NCBI GenBank assembly: GCA_036898135.1
Contig: CM072526.1
Coordinates: 4,179,555-4,243,554 of the forward strand
Length of the DNA: 64,000 nucleotides
From: Oncomelania hupensis
Taxonomy: Eukaryota; Mollusca; Gastropoda; Littorinimorpha; Pomatiopsidae
Reading direction: 5' to 3'
Position 1 is the first letter of the stretch. Every line of letters begins with the position of its first letter. The notes under the pieces are model-generated. The model worked only from the letters and a program-made list of their open reading frames with translations, ran no database searches and was not told where the DNA came from. The position numbers and the translations under genes were made by a program. Shown here in pieces: positions 45,264 to 59,133 of the stretch.

Positions 45264-48090
45264 TGTAAGCCCCTCCGGTTGGCTTATCAAATATTTTAAT
45301 TTAAAAAAAAAATAATAATAATAAATTAGTAAAATTGTAAGCCTCTTTGGAAGGCTAGAAAACCTTTTGTTGTAAATTTATAACTTGATTATTAATTAAT
45401 AACTAGGTTGCATGTGCCTATGGTTGTTTTGGTTATACATGTACCTTGGCCTATAGGAATTTGTGCCTTTTGAGCTTGAAGCAGACGACAAGGGAAGCAT
45501 AGTGACATTGTATTATTGTGAACTGTGTGTTTTTGTTTTTCTAGTGGTGTAAAATTTTGGTCGTCGAATTGTATCTGAGATTGATTTCTGTGGATGTGTG
45601 TGAGGAAAAATATTCTTATTTTATCTAGGGATAGTTTTGGTGCTGGATCAAAATATCGAAACTGAGATTTGTGTGTGCAGTGAAAATGGCATACCAATTG
45701 AGAACTATTTTTAACGAATTCTTGGATGTGTTGTGAAGTGAAATTTGAGTGGTTAAAAGATTTGTTTCGAGTTGCTAGGATCGCTTTGTGAAGGAAAATG
45801 TGATTGATCAGTAGACTGTGGAAAAGAATTTCCGGTTACCATAGGTAGTCAAGGTAACCTGATTGAGAATTTTAGCGGGATTCTAGATCTAGACAGTATG
45901 TTTAGTTTTTCTTAGGAAGAATTAATTCTAGCCTTTCCGCTGTCTGTATTTTTGTTAGTCTTTTATAGCAAATAGAATTGTAAATAAAATGTAGTGTGGA
46001 GGAGAGGTTTTAGATTGGGAATTTCCATTATAAAGACAAAAGAAACAGTTCAATGGAAGAATTGCCTAGGCCCTTACATTTATAGTTTGAAGAAGTTAAT
46101 GGAAAATTGTGCTAAATTGGTGCAGCTATCCGAGTCACTTGGAGCACTAATCCTAAGTGTTTAAGGTTGTTAATGCACAGACCCAAATTTTTATGCACCG
46201 ATTACAGTATGTCTGCACCGGGCGTAAACATGGAAGAAAAAGTTGAATGGAAAAATTACACAGAGATTTTTGTTGATAGTTCGGAAAGGTCAGAGAAAAT
46301 AGTGTTAAATCGGTGCAGCTGTCCGACTCATAGGGAGCGCTGATCTTAAGCGTTTCGGGTTGCTAAAAAACCGACTCTCATTTTTCTGCACTGATTATAA
46401 ATATGTTCGAATCGGGTGGGAACCGGGTCGGTTAATTATACCTCAAATTTGTCACCACGTTGGTACTAGGCCGGTTAAACATGTTTGAGTTCGTGTATTT
46501 TCTTTAAGAATTATCAGATTCTACTCCTCGATGGTTCCTAATAAAGTATGACCAATAAACTTCTTACCTATGATTATGGTAGACCCTGTTATTTTCCAAA
46601 AACCAGTACATTTGATTAAAATCTGTACACACTAGACTGTTTCCCTCTCTCATTGATACAGGAATGTTAAAACCATTACCTGATTTGCTAGTATAGATCA
46701 CGTGTTGTGAAACATGGATGTTGATTGGCTGTTTTACCCTTTTGTTTTGCTTATAAAACGGACTGTGATGGCGGCCAACAACTCTTACGCTGATTTAGAT
46801 CAAAGATGATGACAGCTTGAATGTGAAAGTAAATTTCGGTGGGTTTGCGCGTCCGTGGACTTAGTTTTTTTTTTTCCTCCCTTCTTTTCAACGCAGTTTT
46901 GAGCCTTTTCGGAATTTTAGAATTACAATAGCCCTCTAAGTCCACGTAAAGAACAAAATTTCTAACTAAATTCTCCTAACCCGGTAAACATTTTATTGTG
47001 AAAATATGAAATTTCTAAATTCTGACCGTTATTCTCCGAGGTTGTGAATGGATTTGTATACTAGAATTTCTGTGTTTCTGCGACTTCACAATATTTTATT
47101 TTAATAGTTTTGATTCACGGTGTAGCCTGGAATTTTTATGTTTTGAATCTATGTGATTTTCAACGATTTTTGGTTTCCAATGAAATACCCGGAATTTCCT
47201 TTTTCTTTATGTATTAACCTAAATAGTAATTTTTAGAACGCTAGAAAATATGCAACAACCTGAAATCTGTAATCAGTTATTGTTTTGTTATAATTATAGA
47301 ACGAAATATTTAACAGAATTCAAATAATACTAATTTTTATAATATGAAATTTTCTAGAAGAAATCTTGTATGAATCGAAAGCTATGTTTTGCAAGAAAGA
47401 CAACTGTTAAAGTTTTGCATGAATGTGATGTGAGAAAAATCCAGAAACTAAACCCCAAAGAAAAGAATAAATTATTTCTTTTATTTCCCCATCATTCTGT
47501 GTGTGGTCTCGTTTGTATTAATTGTTTTGTGAAGTGTCGTTTAAATAAAATGTGTGTTTAGTTAGTAGTTCTTTTTCTTTCTAAATACTCTAATTGTTTA
47601 GTCTAAGACAAGAATTCTGATTCTTTCTCTACTTGAAGTTTACCAGTCACTGTGCACTTTCATTTCATGCATCTCAAACACATTTTTATAATTTTTACAA
47701 ACAGAGTTTAAAATAAAATTTATAATATTTTACACATAACTTTCCATAATGAAAGTAAATAAATTTTTCTCTGACAGACCTTTGTTTCCTCAGGTTGTGG
47801 CTTTTGGGGAGGCATCCATCCTATTAATATTTTGTGAAACGCAATTCTCTCCGCTGTGGGCGGGAGGTGTTGTTTTTTTTTTTGGGATTTTGTTGTGGAT
47901 TTGGGATGCCTCGGCTAGCCTATACCTGTGGAAAGATCGGTTTGTCGGGGATGGTGTCAGAACTGATATTTTATTTAACCCTGCAACCTCTTGTGAGCCC
48001 TTATGAAGCCATTCCTGACAGAACCCTTGCCGTGTGGTGTGATCTCTGGGTGGGGTGCGCCATGGGGTGAGGGGGTGAAAGGGGCTTACA
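45264..48090. mobile_element. 2.83-kb insertion with TGTAAGCCCCT inverted ends
   Basis: Copy 3 of R2 shows the uninterrupted site. Here TGTAAGCCCCT and its exact complement AGGGGCTTACA bound the insert, flanked by ATAC on both sides (45260-45263 and 48091-48094). A start-like motif TGTAAGCCTCT recurs at 45337. There is a TATAAAA box near 46752 and no coding frame. It may be a long solo LTR (TGT...ACA) or a non-autonomous DNA transposon with a 4-bp duplication. Confidence 0.82.
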
Positions 48091-48545
48091 ATACAACGAT
48101 TTCACATCTATATCAACAATAAAACCATGACAAATCTTTTCTTTCCGCTATGGATACGTTGATGTCACTTCAGCACAACAAGGCAAAGCAAGTTTATAAT
48201 GGTCTCAAAAAACGGTGACATTTTTATTGCAAGCACCAAAGCAATTATTTATTTAACTAATATTATTCTTTTTAACTGATACAGTACATTTGTTATGTGT
48301 ATTTCAATGATATGTATTTTAATGAGAAACACGTATTAAAAACATGTTGCGTGGCGGGCGGAAATTTCTATAAATCATCTGAAAACTTTTGTAAATCTAT
48401 AAGAAAAAATAACCAGTAACACTATCTGAATATTTCGGGTTACACCCAACTTCAGCAAAAACAAACAAAACGTCACTGACCATATTTACACCATTGAGCA
48501 CGCACAGCAGCACACTATTCTTTTTTCTTTTTTTTTTAAAAGTAG

Positions 48546-48615
<70 letters not shown>

Positions 48616-48636
48616 TAATAATAATAAAAAGAAACA

Positions 48637-48712
<76 letters not shown>

Positions 48713-48758
48713 CACAAACAAAACAAATAAATAAATTAAAGATTTAACTAAATAACTA

Positions 48759-48820
<62 letters not shown>

Positions 48821-48821
48821 G
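48546..48821. repeat. (AAT)n and (ACT)n arrays inside R2 copy 2
   Basis: Two AAT blocks (48546-48627 and 48637-48710) are split by a short spacer, followed by ACT (48758-48820). These correspond to the ATT and AGT arrays of copy 1. Confidence 0.95.
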
Positions 48822-49603
48822 CGAAGTTGTGGTCTCGATTTTGTGGTCCTGATTCGGCTCTTTGCAGTCCGCTGGACTCTGTAAGCAATGAATAACTAAT
48901 AAGCTTTTAATTTAACTCTGATCTCGAGTTGTCTTGATTTTGTGGTTCTGATTCGGCTCTTTGCAGTCCGCTGGACCCTGTAAGCAATGAATAACTAACT
49001 ATTAATTTAACTCTGATCTCGAGTTATAAAAAAAAAAAAATTCGCATAGCCTACTCGTCCTTCTCTGGAAATTTCAAGATTCGAATATTATAAAGTATAG
49101 GCCTAAATATTATTAATTAGAATAGATATAGTTTATACATTTATTTACGTATAAAACAAACAATAAAGGTCTAATAATTATTTTCAGCTAGTGAGCTTCC
49201 TCGCTGCGCGGAGACTGACTTATAATATAATAATGTAGATTAAGCCTATGTATACTGTATTACAGTGTCTACTTGGTTCTAGGCAGGAAATGGGCAATGC
49301 TATTATTAGCCTTTACTGCTGAGAACTAACAAAATGCAAATCAAGGAACGCAACTATTAAATATGGTCGATAATAATTGTGCTCATATTATGCTCATATT
49401 AACAAAGTATACCGTTGCGATATGCTAAATCTGTGTACATCGAACAGAATTAGAAGCAACAGCGATCATTTTTAATGTCAGCTAGTCGTCGTCATGCAAG
49501 CATCATTTCGTAACACATCGGAGAGCTTCGTTCGACTTCGGTGATTGCCTTTTTGGGCGAATGACTGGAACTAGGTTGGAAAAAACAAGTTTGCGGGCGG
49601 GGA

Positions 49604-51231
49604 TGATGCACGTCATTATACACATGTAACTTTTTTTCGTTTGTGTGTGTGTGTGTGCGTTTGCGTGTGTGTTTGTGTGAGGCACCTTTGTAATCGGTTG
49701 GTGCAATATTGGACGCACGTTTTGTTTAATGTGATGAGATATTTATTGTACATGTAGGCTATATAATTGTATTATGCATGACGACACGAGTTTTGAGCAC
49801 ATATCAGAGAGAGCTATATTTTGTGCGAAGTTGCACCTCTCTACTTGTAGTGTATATAGATAGCTCGGCAGTTTTCTTTATTGCGTATGAAAGATGCAGT
49901 ATCTCTAAGTCCACGTGCATAACGCGGTGAAGAGGGATATGCAGAATTAGAAAGTGGGGTACTGAATTAGAACTCGACCGGTTACCTGTGGCCTGGCGTG
50001 TGTTTAGTAGGGCAGAGTTATTGTGGCGCTTTTTGCGAGAGGTCATCTTTAGCCAGAAAGTAACGTTGTGACTGTGTGTCAGACGAGAATTAGGTTTTTT
50101 TCTCTGGAAGGGTTTAGTGTTAATTGTGTTTTGAACCACCCAAGGTCTTACGCCCTCGTCGGGGTAAGAATGTCTAAAAGACTGTGATAGGAGGAACGTT
50201 GTCAACGCACGGGAGGATCCTTATGCAGCCCTTACCCCAAAATACGCAGTGATTTCAGGGGGTGCTGCACCACCTGCTGTGGTTGCCTCCGAATTCGTAA
50301 TAAATAAGTGGTGTGTGCAATTAAGGATAGAGTTTCAGCATCAAAGATAAGAGACACGCGCGCATTTGCACCATAGATCATTAGATGTGTACACTCAGAG
50401 TGTGATGGTAATGCAAATCAACTTATTCATTCACTGATGATGTTTATGAATGACAATAATGATGCGTGATCACATGTGATAAAAGTGAAATCTGTGTGTT
50501 ACTCCAGTGTCGTCTCAGCCGTTGTTTGTGAGATTGTGAAGGAATAAAAATTCAACTTATCTTCACTGTAGAGGCTTGAAATAAACGTCAATGTTTTTTT
50601 ACTCTCTGGTACTCATTGTCTCTGTCTTTGCTGTGATGTCTTGGAAACTTGATGTTGTTCGTTCCTCAGCGACTTGCATACGTCTTCCGGCCTGCACTGA
50701 TTTGCGCCTGAAACGATCAGGTGGTGACCTAATGTCCCAAATATGAATGTATGACTTTTCTATAACGGATCACAAGTATGATGTAATGCTCGTTCGCCGA
50801 ACCTTTAAAAAACGTTGTATAATTATAACACACGATAGTTGATAATGAATGATAGATGAGATGACTGATGAACCTTCTTTCATCCTTCCACTTCCATGCC
50901 TTACATACAATGACATAAACAAACATTTCTGCCAAGTGCTCTCCAAACCGGATCCTCTGCAAAAGATCTAAATCCAAACACACAATCATATGTTTATCAA
51001 CGCTGTGAGATGAAGTCTAAGAAATCTACGAATCGGTCTAGAACGCACTAAGGCTAAAAAAAATATAGAAACAATAATGGACAAATTATAATTATTTCAT
51101 ACGAAAACAAACTAACATGGAATAAAACACATTTTTGTATATTGCTTTGTTTACTTTAGAACGATCTATCTGGCATCTGCTAGCCCAGTACAGGCTAACT
51201 AAATACGTACCCACGATGGTGCATGAATATT
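49604..51231. other. No gene recognised
   Basis: No coding exon, RNA gene or known repeat is supported. Short frames at 50205-49804 and 50989-50729 (minus) lack recognisable features. Confidence 0.45.
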
Positions 51232-51339
51232 ATTATTGACTAGTGGTTTTTGTACCCTGGCAAGCCAGGGTACACAGGTTGCTGTTTAAAATGTAGACAG
51301 AGAGACAACTGTTGTCTGCGAGTTTCATTTGGACGATGA

Positions 51340-51530
51340 TACCTCCCCATATCCCCCTTGATACCTCACCATACCCCCCTCCCCCTGATATCTCCCCGTC
51401 CCCTCCCCCATGATGCCTCACCATACCCCCTTGATACCTCCCCGAACCCACTTGATACCTCCCCATACCCCTTTAATACCTTCCGTACCCCCTTGTAACC
51501 TACCTGTACCCTCCTTGATACTTCCCCGTT
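51340..51530. repeat. 20-21-bp C-rich VNTR
   Basis: About nine degenerate units of the CCTTGATACCTCCCCATACC type. Confidence 0.85.
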
Positions 51531-51689
51531 GATCGTTTCGCAGGTATGGATGAAAGGAATCGATAGTTAGTTAAAATAGATTAACGTCCCCGGACACATA
51601 AGCGTATAGGGGACGACAACGGAATCGACTGTTCTGGATTAAATTTACGTCCCCGCACACCAAAGCATATAGGGGACGACCATGGAATC

Positions 51690-51845
51690 GACCATCACCA
51701 TACCCCCTTATATATACCTGTATCCCCGACCATCACCATACCCCCCTTATATATACCCGTATCCCCGACCATCACCATACCCCCCTTATATATACCTGTA
51801 TCCCCGACCATCACCATACCCCCCTTATATATACCTGTATCCCCG
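51690..51845. repeat. 38-39-bp VNTR, about four units
   Basis: Units read ACCATCACCATACCCCC, TTATATATACC, then TGTATCCCCG. Copy 2 of R5 has only one such unit. Confidence 0.88.
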
Positions 51846-51924
51846 TTATGCCTACCCATGCCCCTTTAAACCTACCCGTAGCCCCCTTTTACCTACACGT
51901 ACCACCCCATCCCGATCCATGGTA

Positions 51925-52063
<139 letters not shown>

Positions 52064-52231
52064 AATTAATAAGTTAAAAGTAAAAAGCCTAAATTAAAAA
52101 AAATATCCATATTTTTTGTAGTGTAAAAAAAATACATAAAAAAATATGGCCCTTGTGAGATTTGAACTCGGGTCTCCAGCACGGTAGGCGAATGTCTTAC
52201 CAAGTGAGCTACCAATGCTTCGTATAAAGAT

Positions 52232-53049
52232 CGTCAGTTTTTTGGTCTATATGGGAAAACATGCTGAAACCCCGATTCGATTTTAATTAATCAAATTTAA
52301 TTAGTTAAACACAAAATTTTGTAAGATTGGTGACATGAGTGCACAAGTGTTTTGAATGGAAATAAAACAAAATTTGCGGTATTACGGAACAGCACGTTCT
52401 TGACATGGGTTGAATCGAAACCGCGCACGGAATGAGGCTATTGCAGTTTGTGGACATTTTGTTTATTTATTTATCTCAGAAACGGTTAAACGTTCGGTAA
52501 GGAAATGTCGGCTATAACGATTTCGTGGGTTTTGAGCTCACAGCAGGCCGATCCGCGGCGCACAGCACCTGCCCAGATCAGCGTCCATACCGGACAAACT
52601 TTATAGTAGAGGCGAAGAAGGACTTCCGGCTAAGCAATTTATATATATATAGATACGTTTATCTGTCTAGCTATCTATCTAGCCTCCGTTAGCTCAGTAT
52701 AGTTTAGCTAAACACGTACCCACGATGTAAAAGCGGATGTTGACACAAACTAACAACTTACCGCAAATAAGACAAAACTCAGACACAACAACATACGTAA
52801 TCGATATAATTTTGCGGCTTAAATAACAGTTTTATCTCACACTAATCAAATACAGTGGTTTGGGAAGGGAAATGGGTTATATAAAAATAAAAAAATGTCG
52901 AATTTGAAATCCTACGCGACTTCCTTTTGTGTTGCGGTAATAAGTTTGATTGCTAGCGTTTTAGGTTTTTCACGAGTTGCTTCCCTTCATTTCTTCGCGT
53001 AGGCCCCCCGTCAGAGACCCCAGTCGCGCGCTGAGAAGGCCTGTAGTAG
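52232..53049. other. No gene recognised
   Basis: Only a short TA/GATA-like patch (52640-52680) and a motif TAAACACGTACCCACGATG, also near 51200, are visible. Confidence 0.45.
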
Positions 53050-53736
53050 AGTACGCTATGGTCAAAATCGAAAATTGTAATTATCACATAATAATGACAA
53101 ATTTCACTTGATAATTACAATTTTTACGTGATTATGCTTAGTTCTGACTGATGCAGCTTACTATCGCCAAAACTTGTATTTACAGGTATCAGTGCTATTG
53201 GTAATGAACACCTGTTCTGTGTAATTCACATATATGACTGTCTACTATTGCCAAAACTTGTATTTACAGGTATAAGTGATAATGGTAATTAACACATGTT
53301 CTGTGTAATTCACATATATGTATATGACTGTCTACTATCGCCAAAACCTGATAATTACAAATATCACGGGAAAATTACACATTTCAACGATATATTTACA
53401 ATTAACACGTAAAAATTGTAATTATCAAGTGAAAATTAAACTTTTCGGATTTGGCGCATTTCCAGACGGCCTGCCAGAGCCACAACTGACAAACATGATC
53501 ACGTGAAGATATTTGTAATTTTTCAATGATAATTGTAATTATCCCTTCATAATTGTAATTATCCCCTGATATTTGTAAATATCAGGTTTGGGCGCTAGGA
53601 AGGCATGGCAAATACTGATAATTATTAATTAATACTGTAAATTACTGGTATCTCTGTAAATTAAACATAGCACGCGTTCAATTTAATTACCTCGTTATAC
53701 TGGTAACTCTTGGTTTTGGCGCTAATAGGCCGTCAT
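53050..53736. mobile_element. R4 palindromic AT-rich element, copy b
   Basis: Same inverted TGATAATTACAATTATCA units and TTTTGGCGCTAATAGGCC end as copy a. The left end is partly degraded. The right end runs straight into an AAG array. Confidence 0.75.
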
Positions 53737-53817
53737 AGAAAGAAGAAGAAGAAGAAGAAGAAGAAGAAGAAGAAGAAGAAGAAGAAGAAGAAGAAGAAGA
53801 AGAAGAAGAAGAAGAAC

Positions 53818-53853
<36 letters not shown>
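53737..53853. repeat. (AAG)n(CAA)n microsatellite
   Basis: About 26 AAG units followed by about 11 CAA units. Confidence 0.95.
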
Positions 53854-54256
53854 GAAAATGGAAGTAGACGTTGAAACCTTTAGTAGGATAATATCAGTAG
53901 GTCCTAAGGACCTGTCTTAGAAAAAACGAAATAATTAACATAAACGTATTTTGAAACTAACATATTATAAGCTTACCTTGAATGGTAAGGATGAACAAAA
54001 TAACTAAGAATATTAATGTTCCTAAATATACACTATTGCTCCCCCCCCCTTCCCCCGGACCCCACCCCCCTCAACCTAACACTCTCCTCTGATACACTTT
54101 CCCTCCTCCCACCTTCCTCCCGCACGCACGTATACACACTCACACACACATACACAAGCGCAGCGCGCGCGCGCCATATTACACATTCTCAAAAACTTAA
54201 TTTGTCGCAGGATAGAAAATAACAAAAAGGTATACAATCATGTGAAATATTAGGAG

Positions 54257-54404
54257 CGAAGAAGAAGAAGAAGAAGAAGAAGAAGAAGAAGAAGAAGAAG
54301 AAGAAGAAGAAGAAGAAGAAGAAGAAGAAGAAGAAGACGAAGAAGAAGAAGAAGAAGAAGAAGAAGAAGAAGAAGAAGAAGAAGAAGAAGAAGAAGAAGA
54401 AGAA
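54257..54404. repeat. (AAG)n microsatellite, tail of a SINE
   Basis: About 49 AAG units. On the minus strand it is a CTT array directly after the SINE 3' end at 54405-54500. Confidence 0.95.
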
Positions 54405-54500
54405 TTTACTCGTTGTAATATAGCGCTTTTCCAGCTCAAGACATGCTCAAAGCGTTGGCCTCTACAGGATCTACCTGAAGCTGCCCTCTGTCAACATTAA
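54405..54500 (-). repeat. SINE 3' portion with (CTT)n tail
   Basis: The minus strand reads GCTTTGAGCATGTCTTGAGC and AAAAGCGCTATATTACAAC, the shared SINE 3' domain, then CTT repeats. Confidence 0.75.
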
Positions 54501-54529
54501 CGTTGCCTTGGGCGCGGTTACATTACATT

Positions 54530-54839
54530 ACATGATTATTGCTTTAGGTCCAGCGGACTCTTCCGAGCCAAATTAGGACCGGACAATCCCTGATCCACAT
54601 AAAAGATCTGCTGAAACAACCCTAGTGGTAAAACTGAAAGCTCTCCACCAGCCAGTCACTTTACAATAAAGACATCCCACGCAGGGGACGCTGAGGCTAT
54701 ACTCTAATTCGAATACCCCCGTTTACAAAAACAAAATAGAATACAAACATCATTATAAATTATCAACAAAACACATACATATAAAATGCCTACATTGCTA
54801 AATAATAACATCATAGGAAGCCCTAGTGACCACCTGGCA
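54530..54839 (-). repeat. R1 dispersed repeat, copy d (truncated)
   Basis: Carries the 3' half of R1 in reverse, ending at CACCTGGCA where it abuts copy e. Confidence 0.82.
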
Positions 54840-55420
54840 CCGTTGGAGTGCCGGGGGTTTCAGTATAAATAGTATCCCCACTTTCTGGAAATTTAGTGCT
54901 TTAAATTCCCACTGTCGCTGTCTTCATCATTTGCTCTTTCCCATTCCTGATCTGTCCTATCACTCTGCTATACTTTCTTCTTCTTCGCTAGATCAATGAC
55001 CTACCTTTTTTCTTGAAAACTCTTCCTGGACAAGACTCCTTGTTTGTGTATGAGGTCTGTTGGATCAGCTTGGGAGTGTTGGACGCTTTCTGCCGGGTGG
55101 TCACTAGGGCTTCCTATGATTGTATTATTTCGCACTATAGGCATTTTATATGTATGTGTTTGTTGATGATTTATAATGATGGTTGTATTCTATTTTGTTT
55201 TTGTAACCGGGGTGTTCGCGTAGTTGAGGTCAACCCTCAGCCGTCCCCCGCGTGGGATGTCTTTATTGTAAAGTGACTGGCCGGTGGAGGGCATTCAATT
55301 TTCCCACTAGGGTTGTTTCGGCAGATCTTTTATGCGGATCGGGGGTTGTCCGGTCCTGATTTGGCTCGGAAGAGTCCGCTGGACCTAAAGCAACAATAAA
55401 TCAATCAATCAATCAATCAA
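54840..55420 (+). repeat. R1 dispersed repeat, copy e
   Basis: A full R1 copy: CCGTTGGAGTGCCGGGGG, TATAAATAG near 54864, 3' end AGTCCGCTGGACCTAAAGCA and (CAAT)n. With copy d it forms a head-to-head arrangement. Confidence 0.85.
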
Positions 55421-55666
55421 ACCTGGCACAAAGTGGGCGCGGTTGTCTGACATAAAAAGCCAAAACGAACAACAAGTCTCCTCTCTGAAAATCCTTATCG
55501 GGAAGAGAGGGGACTATAAACTGATACACACACACACACACGAACAGGATGCATTAGCCAACCTAAACTCTTAAAAACAAAATATAAAGCACCCCAAGCC
55601 CAATAACAAAATCATGGCAAACAGCTCATACCAAATGCCAACTACGTAGGAACCAACCAAACTGGA

Positions 55667-56070
<404 letters not shown>

Positions 56071-57889
56071 ATAGGTCACCGCCACGACTCCGTCTAAGCA
56101 GACGCCACAAACAAACAACTTCCACACGCAGACAGCCCAGACAGAATGACGATTTCCCGCAGACGTGAAGGGATGAAAACACAACAATTATATATACAAC
56201 TTTCAACCTATTTAATCATTCAAGCCACACACTCATACACATACAACATTTACACATGAAACGAAGAAAATGATGATGAGACAATCAATGGTTCAATGAA
56301 ACAATGAAATGGTACGTCAGGATGATCGAGGGTTGCTAATCAACCAAGGTCCATGTATCGAGCTGTGCACAGCCAATGTCCGTTTGCACGCACTAAACGA
56401 AAGAAGGGTCGAGTGTTAGGAGAGGGACAACAAAGAACGGGCCCACCTGGCGGAATGAAGTCCCTGTCGCCCCCTTGCAGCGTCGGCTTACGATGTCCCG
56501 GTAACGGTATCCTCCCCCTTCTTGTAGCTGTTGTCGGACCGGTGCTGATGATGACCATACGTGGTGGCGTCGCCGCCCCCACTCGCCGCTGACGATGGTG
56601 ATGAAATGATGATGGTGACGCAGTAGTCGCGGCAGCCCTGCCACCGTCGACGTCACACAGCTGGACTCCTCCAGTCAGCTACACCGCGACGTCGAGGCCA
56701 GGTTCCGTCCACCCACGTCACAACCACCACAGGAAGGGTGGGGTTGAGGAATGATGATGATGAAGTCAATGGTGAGGACGCGCAGACAACGATGAACACG
56801 GAACGTTACAGCTTGCAATGATGATGTTTAGTCCACCCGACCAAGTGCCGTCGTCGTTGACGCACGACGTTGGTTAACGTTGAACAACGTTGACCAGTTG
56901 ACGAACCTGTAACACGCTTGTCGTATCGTTAATATCTTGTCTACCTGCCCCTGTCCCCTCCCTCCATCACACTTCCCCCCCCCTTCCCTACTCTCACTCA
57001 ATTAACTTCCGATGCTTGAGGGGACACAACTGCTGTCCTCTTCCCCTTCCTTGGCTCTCTCTCGCTTATCTTCCTTAGCTACTGTTATTGTCACTTGTAA
57101 ACAAGCGCATATCATAAAATTCAATGAAATCATGAATGCATGAAATGAGCAATGCTGCAAATGAATACATGTAAACATCAACACATTATTCATATCAAGC
57201 AGCCACCACAACAACAGCAACCACTTCCATCCTTACCTTCATCCTCCCCTTCACTCTCCTACCTCATTCTCCCTTTCCACCGTGCAACCCTTCTCAACCT
57301 TCTCTATCCTTGCGCACAGCTTTCATACCTAACCCCAAACAGCCAGCACTAGGTTCCCGGGCACAGCAAGGAAAACAACCATTCCACTCACCCAACCGGC
57401 TCGAATGTAAACGCACTCCGTAGCCTTTCTCCACTCCCCTCCTACGAAAGTACTCCAATAGGGTAATCCAGTGTGTGTAGTTCCCTTAGCAGACGCTTCC
57501 TCAATGCTAAACTATCACACACTAACAAACTTTGCTATACTTTAGCTACACTCCACACTGAGTGATAACTTCACAGATAACAGCAATATTTCCAACTAGT
57601 ATACTTGGACCAGTTATCATAATCCACTGATAACCGTCCTACCCTATTCCAGAACACACCAAAATACCAGAGCACTAGACAAAACGCGTCTACACAGTAG
57701 CTCTCTCAAACCTGTTCTGCCTTATAGTGAGTATATTTCCCAACTGGCTAACCGACCTATGCTGCTTAATCACGCTTTGCACGCTTCAACTCTAATAACC
57801 ACGCACACCAAAACACGCAGTTACACACTCCTAACCCCTTCTACTCTCCCACCACTGACTGCCCGGTTTCTACCACAGACTGCCCTGTG
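56071..57889. other. No gene recognised
   Basis: A GC-richer block (56340-56920) with several short open frames and no recognisable domains, then C/T-rich sequence. It may belong to an unrecognised element. Confidence 0.4.

Positions 57890-59133
<1,244 letters not shown>

Larger units (their letters stand above)
44842..49594 (-). mobile_element. R2 long-TIR transposon, copy 2, carrying a 2.8-kb insertion
   Basis: The ends are GCGAACTTGTTTTTTCC and, reversed, GCAAACTTGTTTTTTCC. A perfect 9-bp duplication GGGCGGGGA flanks it (44833-44841 and 49595-49603). Removing the insertion at 45264-48090 and its 4-bp duplication leaves about 1.92 kb, equal to copies 1 and 3. It has no coding frame. Confidence 0.93.

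Noticed and set aside
45264..48090. Calling the insert a hAT or Mutator element
   Set aside because: Its flanking duplication is 4 bp, not 8 or 9 bp, and the termini do not match those families.
56340..56656. GC-rich block with short frames on both strands as a possible exon
   Set aside because: No domain, no clear splice sites, and frames open on both strands suggest composition bias.
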